Origin: Rhexocercosporidium sp. MPI-PUGE-AT-0058
Taxonomy: Eukaryota; Ascomycota; Leotiomycetes; Helotiales
Direction of reading: 5' to 3'
Length of the DNA stretch: 55,046 nucleotides
NCBI GenBank assembly: GCA_020746875.1
Contig: JAGTJL010000049.1
Span: 1 to 55,046, forward strand
The notes beneath the pieces are model-generated. The model had not been told where the DNA came from. It saw only the letters and a program-made list of their open reading frames with translations, and made no database searches. Below, piece after piece: positions 23,821 to 36,050 of the stretch (position 1 is the stretch's first letter; every line of letters starts with the position of its first letter). Both the position numbers and the translations under genes were made by a program.

Positions 23821-24654
23821 AATTAACCTCGTTATATTAAAAGTTTTTATTTATAATTAACCTCTACTTTTATAAGTTTTTATTTATATAAACATAATAA
23901 TTAACTTTAAACCTCCCGCCGAAATTCCCGAGTCCTCTTAATTAAAGAATAACACCTACGAACCTATACTTAAGCCGCGCTATTTACTTCCCGTATCCCG
24001 CTTAACGAATCCTTTCTTAAATGCCGAACTATTTATTAATAAAAATTAATTAATTAATTAAAGCAATATCTCCGGACTTAAGCTAATAGCAATTAAGACA
24101 TTTATATAAGTTTCGCCGAATAACTTAATTATAAACTCTTTTATTATAAACACGTTAAACCTATTTCCTTCGCAGCCGTCGGGTCTTTTAATTAATTTAC
24201 CTTTTATTATTTAACGGCCTTTTAAACGTAAAATTAAGTTTATTAAGATTAAAAAGCTTAACGCTTATATAACTAAAGCTCTTAAAGCTATTAAAACCCC
24301 GCCTAAGAAAAAGCCCTTAATTAAAAGTAAAAGCAAAGCTAAAGCTACGACCGAAGACAATAAAAACCAGAATAATAATAATAATAAGCCGGAAGAACTT
24401 AATACCTTAAATATATCGCTTCCTTTAACCGATATCGTAGAACCTTATATTATATTTTTTGTTATTTTAACCGTAATATCTGGATTCTTAAACTAGTGTA
24501 TTATAAAATAAGCTACTCAGTCGTTCCTTAATAATGCCTATTACCCGGAATATATCCACTGCGAAATGACGGAATATAATTCTATTAATAGTCAAGTCTT
24601 AATAAGCTACGTCGGATTGCCGAATATAAAGGCTTTTAAAGTTCTCTTCCTTTA

Positions 24655-24890
24655 TAAATATTATTTTATAATTATTTTAACTTTTATAAATTAAAACCTG
24701 TTTTATTTTATTAATTCCTTATTTTATTTAATTACTATTTTATAAATAAAAACCTATAATTTAATTAATTTATAAGTTTTTATTTATAAGCTACCTCCTT
24801 ATCCTTTTTTAGATTTTTATTTATAATTAATACTTTTTATATTAATATTAATATAACTCTTTTACTTATCTATAACGCGTTTATAAATTT
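24655..24890. repeat. Intron-like spacer with inverted AT motifs
   Basis: It contains ATAAATAAAAACCTATA and then TATAAGTTTTTATTTATA in inverted orientation, plus a further ATTTTTATTTATA, so the RNA could fold into a hairpin. The same arrangement recurs at about 26440-26600, 28425-28480 and 29808-29905, always between coding blocks of the surrounding pseudogene. Some or all may be introns. Confidence 0.5.
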
Positions 24891-26399
24891 CAAGCATATT
24901 TACGATTTCAATTACTTAGCCTTCGCGTATATTATTAACAATACCTTAAAAAAGGCGGCAATTTGAGCGAATAATTTCTATAAAGTCCTCCGCAACCTTA
25001 CTAATAGGCAGCGCGTAATTATACTCGGCGATTATATCATATTCCCCTTCTTTATTATTAATATTAATAATAATAATACTCCGGTATATTATATTAAAAT
25101 TATACTATTCCTCTTATACGTCGTTCGCTATATTCTCGATATAATATTTAAAGTTTTATTCGCGTAAGCTTATTATAAAAAAGACAAAATTATTCCGCGT
25201 ATTAATTTCTTTATTAAGGATTTCAATCGTAGGCTTCTCTTAATTTATACGTATCTTTATAATCACACCTAGCGCGGCCGTAGAACTGCTTTTAATATAT
25301 TTGAAGCCCGAGCTATTAAAAACAATCCAGCTCGGGCACCCTTTTATATTTACGTTAATAGTTGTTATTAAATCGTTAATCTGAATACTAACTAGGTTGT
25401 AAAAGCGGACTTAAAGACTATTCGCGCTATCGCTTATCTTAAAGAAGTTTAATATAATATAATTATTATTAATAAAGGCTTTATTAAGGAAATAATTAAT
25501 GAGGATAATTTATTTAAGTTTAATATTAAAGAGGATAAAGATAATAATAATTTAGATTAATTCGCCGGTATAATTAGCGAGAAGAAGTCGTATGTTATTA
25601 ATAAAGAAATTAATAACATTTTTAACGTCTTTAAACGTATAAATAATATAACAACTCGGACTAATTAACTTAATTTTATAAATAACCTTAAGAACTCTAA
25701 TCTCTTACTCGAGGCACGAGCTTATATTTAAGAAAGACAGCGTCTTAAGCTTACAATTACTAAGCAAAAGATATTATTTCTTAAGGTCGCTTTTTATTAT
25801 TATTTTTAACACTTAAAAAATAAACGGAACGCTAATTTAAATCTCCTTATTACTATCGACTAAAAGACTATCTTTATATTTATTAACGCTTATAATTTTC
25901 TTTAATTTTATAAGAAACGGCAAGTAAAGCGCGAAGAAATAACTTATATTATAAATAATCCGGAGCCAATTATTAAAAACGCTCGCTCTTTAAGTAATAC
26001 AAATCCTTTAGCACTCGAATCAAGTTCTTTAACTATTAATGTTAATAATAAGGACCCTTTTTTTACTTCGGCTCTGCTTATAATTATTAAACCCCCGCGA
26101 ACCTCAAATTTTACTTTAAATCGGTTATTATTATTAATTAAACCTGTTATCGATTTTAATAATAAAATTCTTTAAGTTTAAAAAGAAAAAGCTTATACTT
26201 TTAATATTAATATAAAAGAATGTGAAATTAATAACGAAAAACGCGACGCTTTTTAGCTTTAAATAAAGCTCTTAAGCTCGGGTTCGGGCAATACTTAATT
26301 ATATATAAAGTCGTGCTTTATTTTAAGAGTCGATGTTGATACGCGATATCTTTTTAATAAAAGCGAGGATATTAAGTATTTTAAACTATAATAAGTCGT

Positions 26400-26645
26400 T
26401 AATAAATTATATTTCCTTTTTTTTTTTAATAAATTAAAACTTATATCTCCGATAACTTCTTATAAATTAAAACTTATAATATTTCTTATATTATATAAGT
26501 TTTTATTTATAATCCTTTACCTTTTTATTACTTTTCTTTTAGATTTTTATTTATAGGCCTTTATCCTCCTTTTTTTATCTTTTTTTTAAATTTTTATTTA
26601 TATATATTATTCTTTTTATAATATTATTTATTAATCGCTTTATAA
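26400..26645. repeat. Intron-like spacer with five AT motif copies
   Basis: Two ATAAATTAAAACTTATA copies are followed by three inverted TTTTTATTTATA copies within about 160 bp. It separates coding blocks B and C. Confidence 0.5.
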
Positions 26646-28374
26646 ATACTACTTAAATGCTTGCTTAAAAGCGTGGCCATATCGATAATAATATTAATAT
26701 TAATATATATAAGTTAAAAAAGACCTTAAAAATGCTTATATTAGTGCATAAAATTATTAAACTTTAAGTTATTAAGAACCCTAATAAGCCTAAGTATTTC
26801 TACACTTTAATCGCTTTTCTTTCTTTTATTATTTCTTAATAAGTTAATGCTATTAAGTACTTTTTTCTTAAAGAATTTACTATTCGACAGTTTTATAATA
26901 CCCTTAACCGAAATAAAGCGGATTGTGAAGAACTAATGCTTAATAATAATAATATAAACTTAAATAAGTTCTTAAGTAACCTTAACCCTTCGAACTTTAA
27001 AGTAAGTTCCTTTATAAATTTAAATTTTAATTTATAATAATTATTAATTTTCCTTAAACTAGCAAAATTATTATTATATTTACTTATAGTATTTTAATTC
27101 GCCGACTTTTATATCGTTCAGAGCCAAAGGACTTAAAGGGTTTCATTTCTGCTCGAGCCACTTATAAAGAATTAATTACGTCTTATATAAAGTATTATCG
27201 AGCCCTTAATGAGGTAAATAATAATAATATTACCGCTATTTAAAAGGCAAAGGCGCGTGTTATAATAAGCTTAGCTAAAGCCGCCGTAGCTCCTAATGCC
27301 TTCGACGAAAATAATGGATTCGCTTAACAAATGGCCCGCGGAATTTATTATTTTTAACTTTATAATCGTGGCAAAATTAGTCGCTTAATTTATAATAAAG
27401 GTTATTTTATTAAGAATCCAAATACTTAAATCGCCGAGTTTATCCGACTCTTACGTACCCGCCTTTTTTAATTTATAATTATTACGCTTATAATTACGTT
27501 CATATAGAATATATAAGGCTATCTTTAGCAATTATTTAACCCCGCTTAACGTCTTCCTTAAATTACTTATTTTAAACTTTATTACCGCGACTTTTATAAA
27601 AAGGACGTAAACTTACGAAAGTTTAATATTAATAATATTAACGTTAATTTACTTGTGGATTAAAATAAGGCATTTATTAAAAAATATAAAAAGAACGGCA
27701 ATTACTTAAGTCTACTTAATCTAAATATTTATAAAATAATAATATATAATTTTAATATTAACGGCTTATTATTTAATAATATAACTATTCTCTTTCTCTT
27801 AATCTTGCGGTAAATTTAATTACGCTAAAATATATTTAATATTATTACGCTTTATATTAAAGAAAAGATTAAATATAATAATATTATTCTTTTATTTAAA
27901 GTAATTACTTTTTACTTAAACTAAGCTTATTAATAAAAAAAGATACTATAGTAAATTACTTATAAAAACAACTAAAAGCTAATATAGCCGAACGACCTAA
28001 GTACCGGTCCTGCGGCCCTAAATACTCTGAATGCTATAATATAAATTAATATCCGTTATGTCCGCAACTTCTTAATATCCATATTTGACTTTTAAATAAA
28101 TATAATATATAAAAATATTATTAATAAAATAAAGGCCGTAAAGCGTTTTAAGAAAAAGTAACTACGGTTTTAAAATATTATTAACATCGAGGCTGCGGAC
28201 GACGATTTCGGCGTAACCGCCTTTTTTAATATATATAAATTAAATAAGCATATGCCCGCGCCTATTAATCGACTTACCTTTACTTAATACGTAACTACTT
28301 ACTCTCCGAAATTAACTACTTTATACGACGCCTTAACTTAGTAATATTTAAATGAAAATTTTAAAGTTCTTTTA

Positions 28375-28535
28375 TTATATATTACTCCTTACGTTAAATT
28401 ATAAGTTACCTTAATCTTATTACTTCTTTAAATAAAAACTTATTTTATAACTACTTCTTATATAGGTTTTTATTTATAAACCCCTTATTACCTCTTATTA
28501 ATACTTTTTTTTAAACGTTTATAATAATTTTATAA
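28375..28535. repeat. Intron-like spacer with an inverted motif pair
   Basis: TAAATAAAAACTTAT and ATAGGTTTTTATTTATA face each other about 20 bp apart. It lies between coding blocks D and E. Its right end is TTTTATAAG, compatible with an AG acceptor. Confidence 0.45.
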
Positions 28536-29794
28536 GCTCCTCGGTTTACGTATCTTAATAATTAAAGCAAGCTATTACTAAAGCGTATATATAAAGACCT
28601 TAAGACGTTAAAAAATAAAAGGTTCGCCTTACGACGTCCTTATTGTCTTAATAAGATTAAGAAGTTACGGCCTGAACTTTTACTTTAATTATTAATTTAT
28701 AATTATTGTTGAGTTATTTAAATCTTTTAATTTTTTACTTTAAGCTTTTAAATAAATATTTTATATTAGTTAAGAATACGCTTAAAAAATTGCCTTTTTT
28801 ATTATAAATAATTATTATAATTAATCTAGTTTCGCCTGTGCTTTAAAGCGTATTAAGCCTTAATTCGCCGCCAAAGGTGAATTCGGTATTATAACTTCCG
28901 CCGAAAGAAGTATCGAGATTAATTATAATATTATTAAATTCCTAGGCATGCCCTTCGATAAAGTCCGCGCTCGATTAAACGTCTTTATTACTATTAATAC
29001 TTATGACGAAAAGCGTCGTTATATTAATAAACGCTTAAATAAGGAGAAGGGTAAATTAATTAAGACTTAAGAAAAAGTAAAAGCTAAAGCTAATAGATTT
29101 ATTAAATTACATAAGTCCCGGAAGTCTTAAGCGAAGTTTAATAAGCGTAAGGTATTATAAATCACTACCGACTATAATCTCGAGGATAAAAGTGACGATA
29201 TTAATTCTTAAAATAAAAAAGACTTAAACCTCGCATTTTCAAATATAAATAATACTCCTTTTAAGCCTCTTAAGATCCTTAGTAAAAAGTTCGCAGTAGA
29301 CTTTAATAACGGTAGCCCGAATAATATAAAACCTTACACGCCCTTAAAAGTTATACGTAATAATATTCCTATAAAACTTAATCTTAAGGATTTAAATATT
29401 AACCTTTTTACGCCTCCGAACCCCGTAACTATAAAGCCTACTTTAACTCTTTATAACCTTATAAATAATCCCGAAAATACTACTTTAAATATCCTTAAAG
29501 AATTAAAGGAGGTCGAATCAATTAAAAATTAAAAAATCGTCGAATTATTTACTTATTTTCTTAGTCCGAGACCTTTTACTCCTAATTTATTTACTTTTAA
29601 TAACGGCAATAAACCTCTTTATACTTTAAGGGAAGAAAATAATAGTTAATTACGTAAGCGAAAGACAAGTAATAATATATTTACTTTGAATTCTATTATT
29701 AATTTATCGACATTTAAAAAACTAAAAGTTCAATCTTTAGGTTTAAGCGGTTCTCCTTTTAAAAATATTTTTATAAATATATTTATTCCTCTTA

Positions 29795-29940
29795 CTACTT
29801 TATAGTCCTTTATAAATAAAAACCTATAAATTATACTCTTATAAGTTTTTTTTTATAATCCGCTTTCTTACTCTTTTTTAATACTTAAGTTTTTATTTAT
29901 AAATATAATATTAACTTTTCTTATAAACTCTTATATTTAG
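29795..29940. repeat. Intron-like spacer with inverted motif pair
   Basis: ATAAATAAAAACCTATA and TATAAGTTTTTTTTTATA are inverted relative to each other, followed by another TTTTTATTTATA. The spacer ends ATATTTAG directly before the frame of block F, which looks like a 3' splice site. Confidence 0.5.
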
Positions 29941-30449
29941 GCAATATTAAATGACTTAGCTTACGACTCCTTAATATATACTCGGAATACTTTTTCGGGA
30001 AGACTTATTATTTACTTTAAGGGTCCGCTATTAACCCCCGCAAAGTAAGTTATTTATAATACCTTTGACTCATCGGCTAAATTAAAGTTTATTATTTAAT
30101 AAAAGAATTATCTTTATAGTCTGACTTATTTAAAAGAAAACAAAAATACTATTAAGAAATTTATTACTCGTAGGTTAATTATTAAAACTAAAGGTAAAGG
30201 TAAGGCGTCTCGCGTAACCCCTTTATCGGTCTTCCGCAATTAATAAGGTTTACTTAATTTAAGAAGTAATAAAGGTAGCGGCCTATTTAATTCTTTAATA
30301 CTTAACTTTAATAATAAAGAAAAAAGTAGTACTTTAAAAGTATAAAAGTATAATTTCCTTTTAAATAAGTTCGTTTTTTATTTTTTTTTTCGCTAATATT
30401 AATATTATAAATTTAAATTTATAATAATAATATTTCCCCGCTTCTCTCG

Positions 30450-31936
30450 GCAATACGTCTTTTAAACTTATTAAGCGCAATAGTAAAACAAAGGAAAAAT
30501 AATAAAAAAAACAATAGTTTTTTCAATTAATTAATACATACATTCGGCGTTTTATATCATAAAGGCTAAGTTCTTTTATCTTCGTCCTTTTTCAAAGATT
30601 AATTACATAAAGACTTTTATATTAATAAGTTAAATAATAATGCTTTTTTTAAATTTACGGTTTAGTCACACGCTATTAAAATAAATAATACATAAAATGC
30701 ATTTATTATAATAAAGTATCCACTCGTAATTCTGTCTTATTATAACTATTTACTTTTATATCTTTTTATTTATAACAGCCCTTTTTTACTCCTTTTATAA
30801 TATTTCGGGTTAATATATATTTCTCCTCCTCATTTCTCCTACTGCAAATTAAAACCTACTTTTACCTTTTACGTATTAATTACTAGGTTTTTATTTATAT
30901 TAACTCCTTTTATTATAAAAATCTATCTTTATTATTTTTAAGGTAATATTTATTAAAGCTGATATTAAGACTTCGTAAGTTAAATCATTTATAAATAAAG
31001 ATTATAATATTATTATTAATTAAGCCTTCTGAACTTATATTAAGAGAGATTATTATACTTCTTTAATATTATCTTTATATTCCTCTTCCTTTTCATTATC
31101 CTTATCGATTACAATAAGCTTATTAATATCCTCCCCATCCTTACTCTCTACCGGATTTTATAACCTCGGGACCCTAGGGTACGCGATTAAGATTTTTTTC
31201 TCCTTTTACTTATTTAAATTATATTTTAATTTAATTAAACGATTATTAAATATTATATATATAATAATCTACTTCTTCTCGAAAAGGCGTATAAAAGCTA
31301 GGCGTGGCTTTACGTCGTTATTATTCTTTATAATACTTTAAAGAAAATAATGAAGACATTACTTAAGTATTTAAATAACCCCGCCCTCGACCTAATATAA
31401 GCCGTTCTCTCTTTTAAACTCTTTTACTTTTAATTTTTAAGACACTTTAAAAATAAATCTTATATTCGGCATTATTTAACTATTAATCGCTAAGTTATAC
31501 TTTTATTATTAAATAAAACGTATAATAAACACTTATTCCTAGTTAATAATACTTTAAAATATTTATTATTCTTTTATATATAAGTTACTTATATATTATC
31601 GCTAAATCCGACTATATCTTATCTTTTATTGTCTTATATTAATTAAGGAAACCTAGTAATATTATTCTTAAGTTTAACATCTCGGTTAACTGTCGATCGA
31701 TTCTTTAGTCTAAACCTTAAAAAGAATTAAAAAGTGGCATTTTCCTTAAACCTTTTATTTATAATTAAGTTAAAAAGTTTAACTTAAGGTATTATATTAA
31801 TAAAAAGTATAATTTATAAAAAGTTTAATAAATTAATTTCATAAGTCCTTTAAGAATAATTTACTTATAAAGCCTTTATTTAATTTAAATCTATATATAA
31901 ATTTAGCTTTACAAGACTTAGTGACTCTACCTCCTA
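30450..31936. other. AT-rich, RIP-type sequence, no identified gene
   Basis: Short open pieces are present but no frame can be followed far. Further TTTTTATTTATA copies occur near 30767 and 30885. A less decayed patch is at 31120-31190. Confidence 0.4.
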
Positions 31937-32196
31937 TGTGACGGTAGTATTTCGGTAAAACACCAAAACTCGGGTATTATAATTGGCCCAAGCGCTGCTA
32001 ACTAAGGCGGTTTCCGGTAAGACACTATTCGGTAAGATACTAGTTTGCTTATCCTATTATTTCCGTCCTAAATTCGACTCTTTTTGCGTACGAGTATAAT
32101 ATTTTCATATTATTTAGTGCATTAAGTAGCTTTATATTATATCTGCAAGTCTTGTATTATTCCTAGGCGCTTAAGCTAAAAGCGTCACTTACGAGC
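31937..32196 (+). repeat. Subtelomeric dispersed repeat, copy 1 (260 bp)
   Basis: It begins TGTGACGGTA and ends TTACGAGC. From 32001 to 32196 it aligns with 37311-37506 at a constant offset of 5310 bp, without gaps and differing mostly by transitions. The first 60 bp have small indels. It is less mutated than copy 2. It may be the upstream region of a helicase gene whose coding part is missing here, or an LTR-like end. Confidence 0.7.
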
Positions 32197-32244
32197 GAGT
32201 TTGCATATACTTAGCACCGTAATAGTCCTTAAGACGGAGCTTAC

Positions 32245-33030
32245 TAAAAGTCCTCTGTCTCGTAGCATATAAAATATATCGAATATTTCGACTGCATCTA
32301 ATCCTGCGATACGATACGACGAAGACAGAAGACAAGACGTGAAGCGGAGAATATATACCCCTTAAGGGAGACGCTAAGCCAGATACAAGAGGTGCTGCTA
32401 AAAGTCCTTCGTCTCGTAGCATATAAAATATATCGAATATTTCGACTGCATCTAATCCTGCGATACGGTGCGACGAAAACGGAAGATAAGACGTAAGGCG
32501 GAGAATATATACCCCTCGAGAGAGACGCTAAGCCAAATGCAAGAGATGCTGTTAGAAGTCCTCCTCTCGTCCCTTTTCTCGTTCCTTCTCTCGTCTCTCC
32601 TCTCGTCTCTCCTCTCGCTCCTCCTCTCGTCCCTCCTCTCTTTTATCTCTCCTCTCGTCCCTTCTCCTCGCTCCTCGAAGCGAGAGCTTTCTCTTACGTC
32701 CTCCGTCTCGTAATATATAAAACATATCGAATATTTCGACTGCCTTTAGTCCTGCGATATAATACGACGGAAAATAAAAGACGAAAGATAAGACGTAAAA
32801 CTGATAATATATACCCCTCGAGAGAGACGCTAAGCCGGATACAAAAGATACTACTAGAAGGCCTCCGTCTCGTAGCATATAAAATATATCGAATATTTCG
32901 ACTGCTTTTAGTCTTGCGACACGATACGACAAAAACGGAAGATAAGACGTAAAGCAGAGAATATATACCCTTCGAGGGAGACGCTAGGCCAGATGCAGGA
33001 GATGCTGCTAGAGGCCCTCCTTTTATCGCT
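32245..33030. repeat. Minisatellite 1: four ~154-162-bp units with a polypyrimidine expansion
   Basis: CGTAGCATATAAAATATATC (or CGTAATATAT) recurs at 32261, 32415, 32709 and 32871. Each unit also has ATATTTCGACTGC, GAGAATATATACCC and GAGACGCTAAGCC. Unit 2 is enlarged by a roughly 140-bp CTCCTCTCGTCCC-type pyrimidine tract (about 32555-32695) that ends in a small CTCGC/GCGAG hairpin. The array creates repetitive minus-strand frames (32189-32422 and 32552-32932) that I regard as by-products. Confidence 0.8.
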
Positions 33031-34480
33031 CTCTTCTCCCGCCTTACCGAAGCTTAAAGATATATTCTCTTAAGCCTTTCGCTTTTTTTCTCTCTCGCGC
33101 TTTAATATCTTTATTTAATAACGAGCTTCGTCTTCTTTTTAGCTATATGAATAAGTATAGGCTCTTTTCGGGAAAGCTTTCGAATGACTTATTATTTGTT
33201 TTCTAGCTTATCTTAATCTAATTCTAAATCTTTTAAGCTTTAAAATATAATAGCTTTTATAATCTTAACTTACTTTGACTTTTTTTCTTTAACTTTTAAG
33301 TCTTATGAACTTAAGAAATTAATAATAAAATATAATAAAATAAATTACCCTTAAAATAAATAACTAAAGTATTATAAGCGAAAAAATTAAATAAGTTAAT
33401 TCTCTTTAAGCAGCTGATACACCTTCCCGATTACGTGCACCCGGACTTAATCTCTGGACTTATAATAAAGAAAGACCTTAAGTACATTACTTTATAAGAA
33501 AGTATTTAAAAGATTAATACTTAGAGAAATATACGGAATTAGTAATCGAAAGCCAAATTAAAAGTTTAATATTAAAAGTTATATTATAATATAAAATAAA
33601 AGATTTATATATATACTCGCTTATATTCCTCGTATCTTCCTCGATCGCGACAAGAATTAATCAAGTATACTAAGCAGCAATAGTATATAATAAGAGGAAA
33701 AAAGCTAGATTAAGAAATGCAATATAATTAAAGTAGCAGGAATATAAAAATATAAGAATCTGAAAAGCGAAAGGTAACCGATACTTGTTTACTTAATAAA
33801 ATACAACCGGGAAAAGGAAAGAAAGAAGCCCTTATTTAAGCAAGAATATTAAGATACTCGCTTACTTCGTAGAAATACACCTCCTTATTTACTTCCTAAG
33901 TAAGTAAGTAAATTAACAGCCTTAAAATATAAAATAAATACGAACTTATATTATATCACAGCTAAGCAAGAGTTTTTAAAAGAAAGAAAAGAAAAGAAAA
34001 GAAATCACCGAATCACAGAATTACCAAATACAAAAGAAATACCTCGCCTTAATAAATAAGAAAAAGTTCTAGAAACCGTTATTCTCCGCGAGCAAAAGTA
34101 TTATCGCCGGAGAATCGATCATTTCTTTAAGTCACGTTTATCACGTACACGTGCTCTTAAGATATCAAATTATACTTAATATATAATAATAACTCTAAAA
34201 GCTAAGGCACGTTTCCGATTAAGTATATAATAAGTAAGTCCGGCTATCCGCTAGTTATACGAAGCTAGTCTCGACCTCTTTTAATCGAGTCCACTCGCCG
34301 ACCTTTAATTATTTATTATCGAGCTTTCGCATACTTATATATATAGCTTACTACTTAAGCGAAGCCAATAATATAGCAGCAGAATAATCCGTATATAGCC
34401 AAGTACTTTAGAATATCCTCCTCGTAAACCGCATATATTTTATTAGTTAAAATTAAGATAAGAATTCATATTAATATAAC
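33031..34480. other. AT-rich subtelomeric DNA, nothing identified
   Basis: No frame is convincing. There are purine-rich tracts (AAAGAAAAGAAAAGAAAAG near 33983-34003) and a TAAGTAAGTAAGTAAAT run near 33897. Confidence 0.35.
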
Positions 34481-34499
34481 GGTTTTTTACCGTTTATTT

Positions 34500-35640
34500 A
34501 GTCGATAAAAGTCTTCTTACCGCCTTTTACGTTTATATTACTCGTCCGATTCCCGTAAAAAAGTACGTATCTTCTCTTCTTAACTTCATTCTTTTATTAT
34601 CTTATTACTAATTATACTTACTTTGCCTTATTTCTTTTTTACCTCTTTCTCTTTATTCCGATTTCTCTTACTATTACCTCTCTTATTATAGCTTCTCCCG
34701 CTTATGCTCTAGCTGCCTTAATTAGCATACTTATTACGCTCTTAACCGAGATCCTCATTCAGATTCTAAGATACCTCCTTTTATTTCCTTCGCTCGGCGC
34801 TCTTAGCACCTTTTTATTAAGCATCGCTTAAGTATATAAGATCTTCCGCCGTATCGTTTACCGGCAGACAGCTTTTTTTAAAGCCTTTAAAGGCCGTTAG
34901 CCTTATTACTTTAACTATTAGCCTCGCGCTCTTCTCGGCTAAGAACCTCGCGTAAGAAATACGTTAACCTTCCCGGATCTTCAGATCTTAGCTCGCTTCT
35001 TTACTTACGAATTAGGCCGCTTTTAAAAAAGGATAAACTTTTTTCTTATTTAATATATATTCATTTATTATATAAATTATAATACCGAGTATTATCTCTC
35101 GTAAGAATAAGCCTACGAAGCTACGCGATTACTTATAGATATCGCCGATTGTATATTAATTCGGCGCTTATACTTAAATATTAACTTATATTACCCTTCT
35201 TTTACGATTAATTACCCGAGCTTCTAGAACTTACTTCGCTTACGCAAAATCATCTTCACTTTCTCTTCTCCTTGCGGAGCCGTGCCACCGCCCGTCCGCA
35301 AAGCCTTTACGTAGTATCTAGCCTAATCGACGAAGCGTATCTGGACTCCGACTAGCTTAAAGAAACCGGTGATATTTAGCAAGCCGTAAATAAATCGCGT
35401 AAAGCGGAATCCGGCTGCGTAATACGCTTAATTAAAAGAAAGATACCGCTTCCTTCATAATCGAGCCACTATCCGAGCTCGTATTATTACCGCACGTCGC
35501 ATTCGGAATAAGTAATAAAGGAGTTCTCCTTTAAGTCGTCGAAAGCGTCGCTAGCCGAAGACGTAAGCTGCTCGGCGTGCATAAGCTAAGGTTGCTGTTC
35601 GAGCAGCGAGGCAGCTGCGGGAGGTTGCTAAAGAAGGAGC
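34500..35640 (-). pseudogene. Unidentified decayed coding relic
   Basis: On the minus strand, about 35600-35300, one frame reads HAEQLTSSASDAFDDLKENS, ITYSECDVR, LDYEGSGIFLLIKRITQPDS and SESRYASSIRLDTT, with interruptions only TAA/TAG. Further down, pieces such as LRAPSEGNKRRYLRI and REVIVREIGI continue in shifted frames. This indicates a former protein gene of several hundred codons within the repeat zone. The family is not recognised. Confidence 0.4.
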
Positions 35641-36000
35641 TGAATAAAAAGAAGGTTTTGCGTAGTTCTTTTTTAAAAAAAAGCCGGATTTTTAAAAGTA
35701 TATAAATTAAAATAAGTAATACTTCCTTAATACTTCTGGCTATTTAGTCAAATAATAAAGGCCTTATAATACAAGAGGTCAGTATATAAAGCAACTGTTC
35801 TAAGACTCAAGTTCAATTCTTAATAAAGTTCGGTCGCTATTTAATACCTTAAGATATCTTCTTTTAAGAACTTTTTAAAGTATTAAATAACGTAATTTTT
35901 TTTCCCTTTCTTAACTTCCTTCTTATTTTTTAATTCATATTTAATCTTTCTTTTAGTACTCGAGATTAAATAAGCTTTAATTTTCTTAATAAAAGCCTTT
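35641..36000. other. AT-rich spacer
   Basis: No gene was found. A tRNA-like B-box sequence (AAGTTCAATTCT near 35810) was examined and not accepted as a tRNA. Confidence 0.35.
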
Positions 36001-36050
36001 TCTTCTTCTTCTTCTTCTTCTTCTTTTTCTTCTTCTTTTTCTTTTTCGTA
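36001..36050 (+). repeat. (TTC)n microsatellite
   Basis: TTC units with occasional TTTTTC, a pure pyrimidine run directly before the second minisatellite. Confidence 0.8.

Larger units (their letters stand above)
23900..30450 (+). pseudogene. Large unidentified multi-block gene, RIP-degraded, divergent from helicase copy 1
   Basis: At least six plus-strand coding blocks can be read, with stops almost only TAA/TAG. Block A (about 23930-24650) includes RYLLPVSRLTNPFLNAELFI and EDNKNQNNNNNKPEELN. Block B (24890-26390) includes NFYKVLRNLTNRQRVIILGD. Block C (26650-27000) includes LNRNKADCEELMLNNNN. Block D (27115-28370) includes RALNEVNNNNITAIQKAKAR and DENNGFA. Block E (28800-29790) includes AERSIEINYNIIKFLGMPFD. 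Block F (29940-30340) includes IIKTKGKGKASRV. Between blocks lie AT-only spacers of about 100-250 bp; the one at 27000 begins GTAAGT after the coding frame, so introns are likely. The total would exceed 1800 residues. I recognise no domain. Block joins and reading phase are inferred. Confidence 0.5.

Noticed and set aside
32189..32932. Two minus-strand ORFs of 77 and 126 codons with repeated peptide segments
   Set aside because: They are translations of the tandem minisatellite; unit length is mostly not a multiple of three and the basic stretch comes from the polypyrimidine tract.
35740..35830. tRNA-like sequence with A-box (TTAGTCAAAT) and B-box (AGTTCAATTC) resemblance
   Set aside because: The T-arm nearly pairs but the acceptor ends do not and the anticodon arm lacks a proper stem and U33; probably chance in AT-rich DNA.
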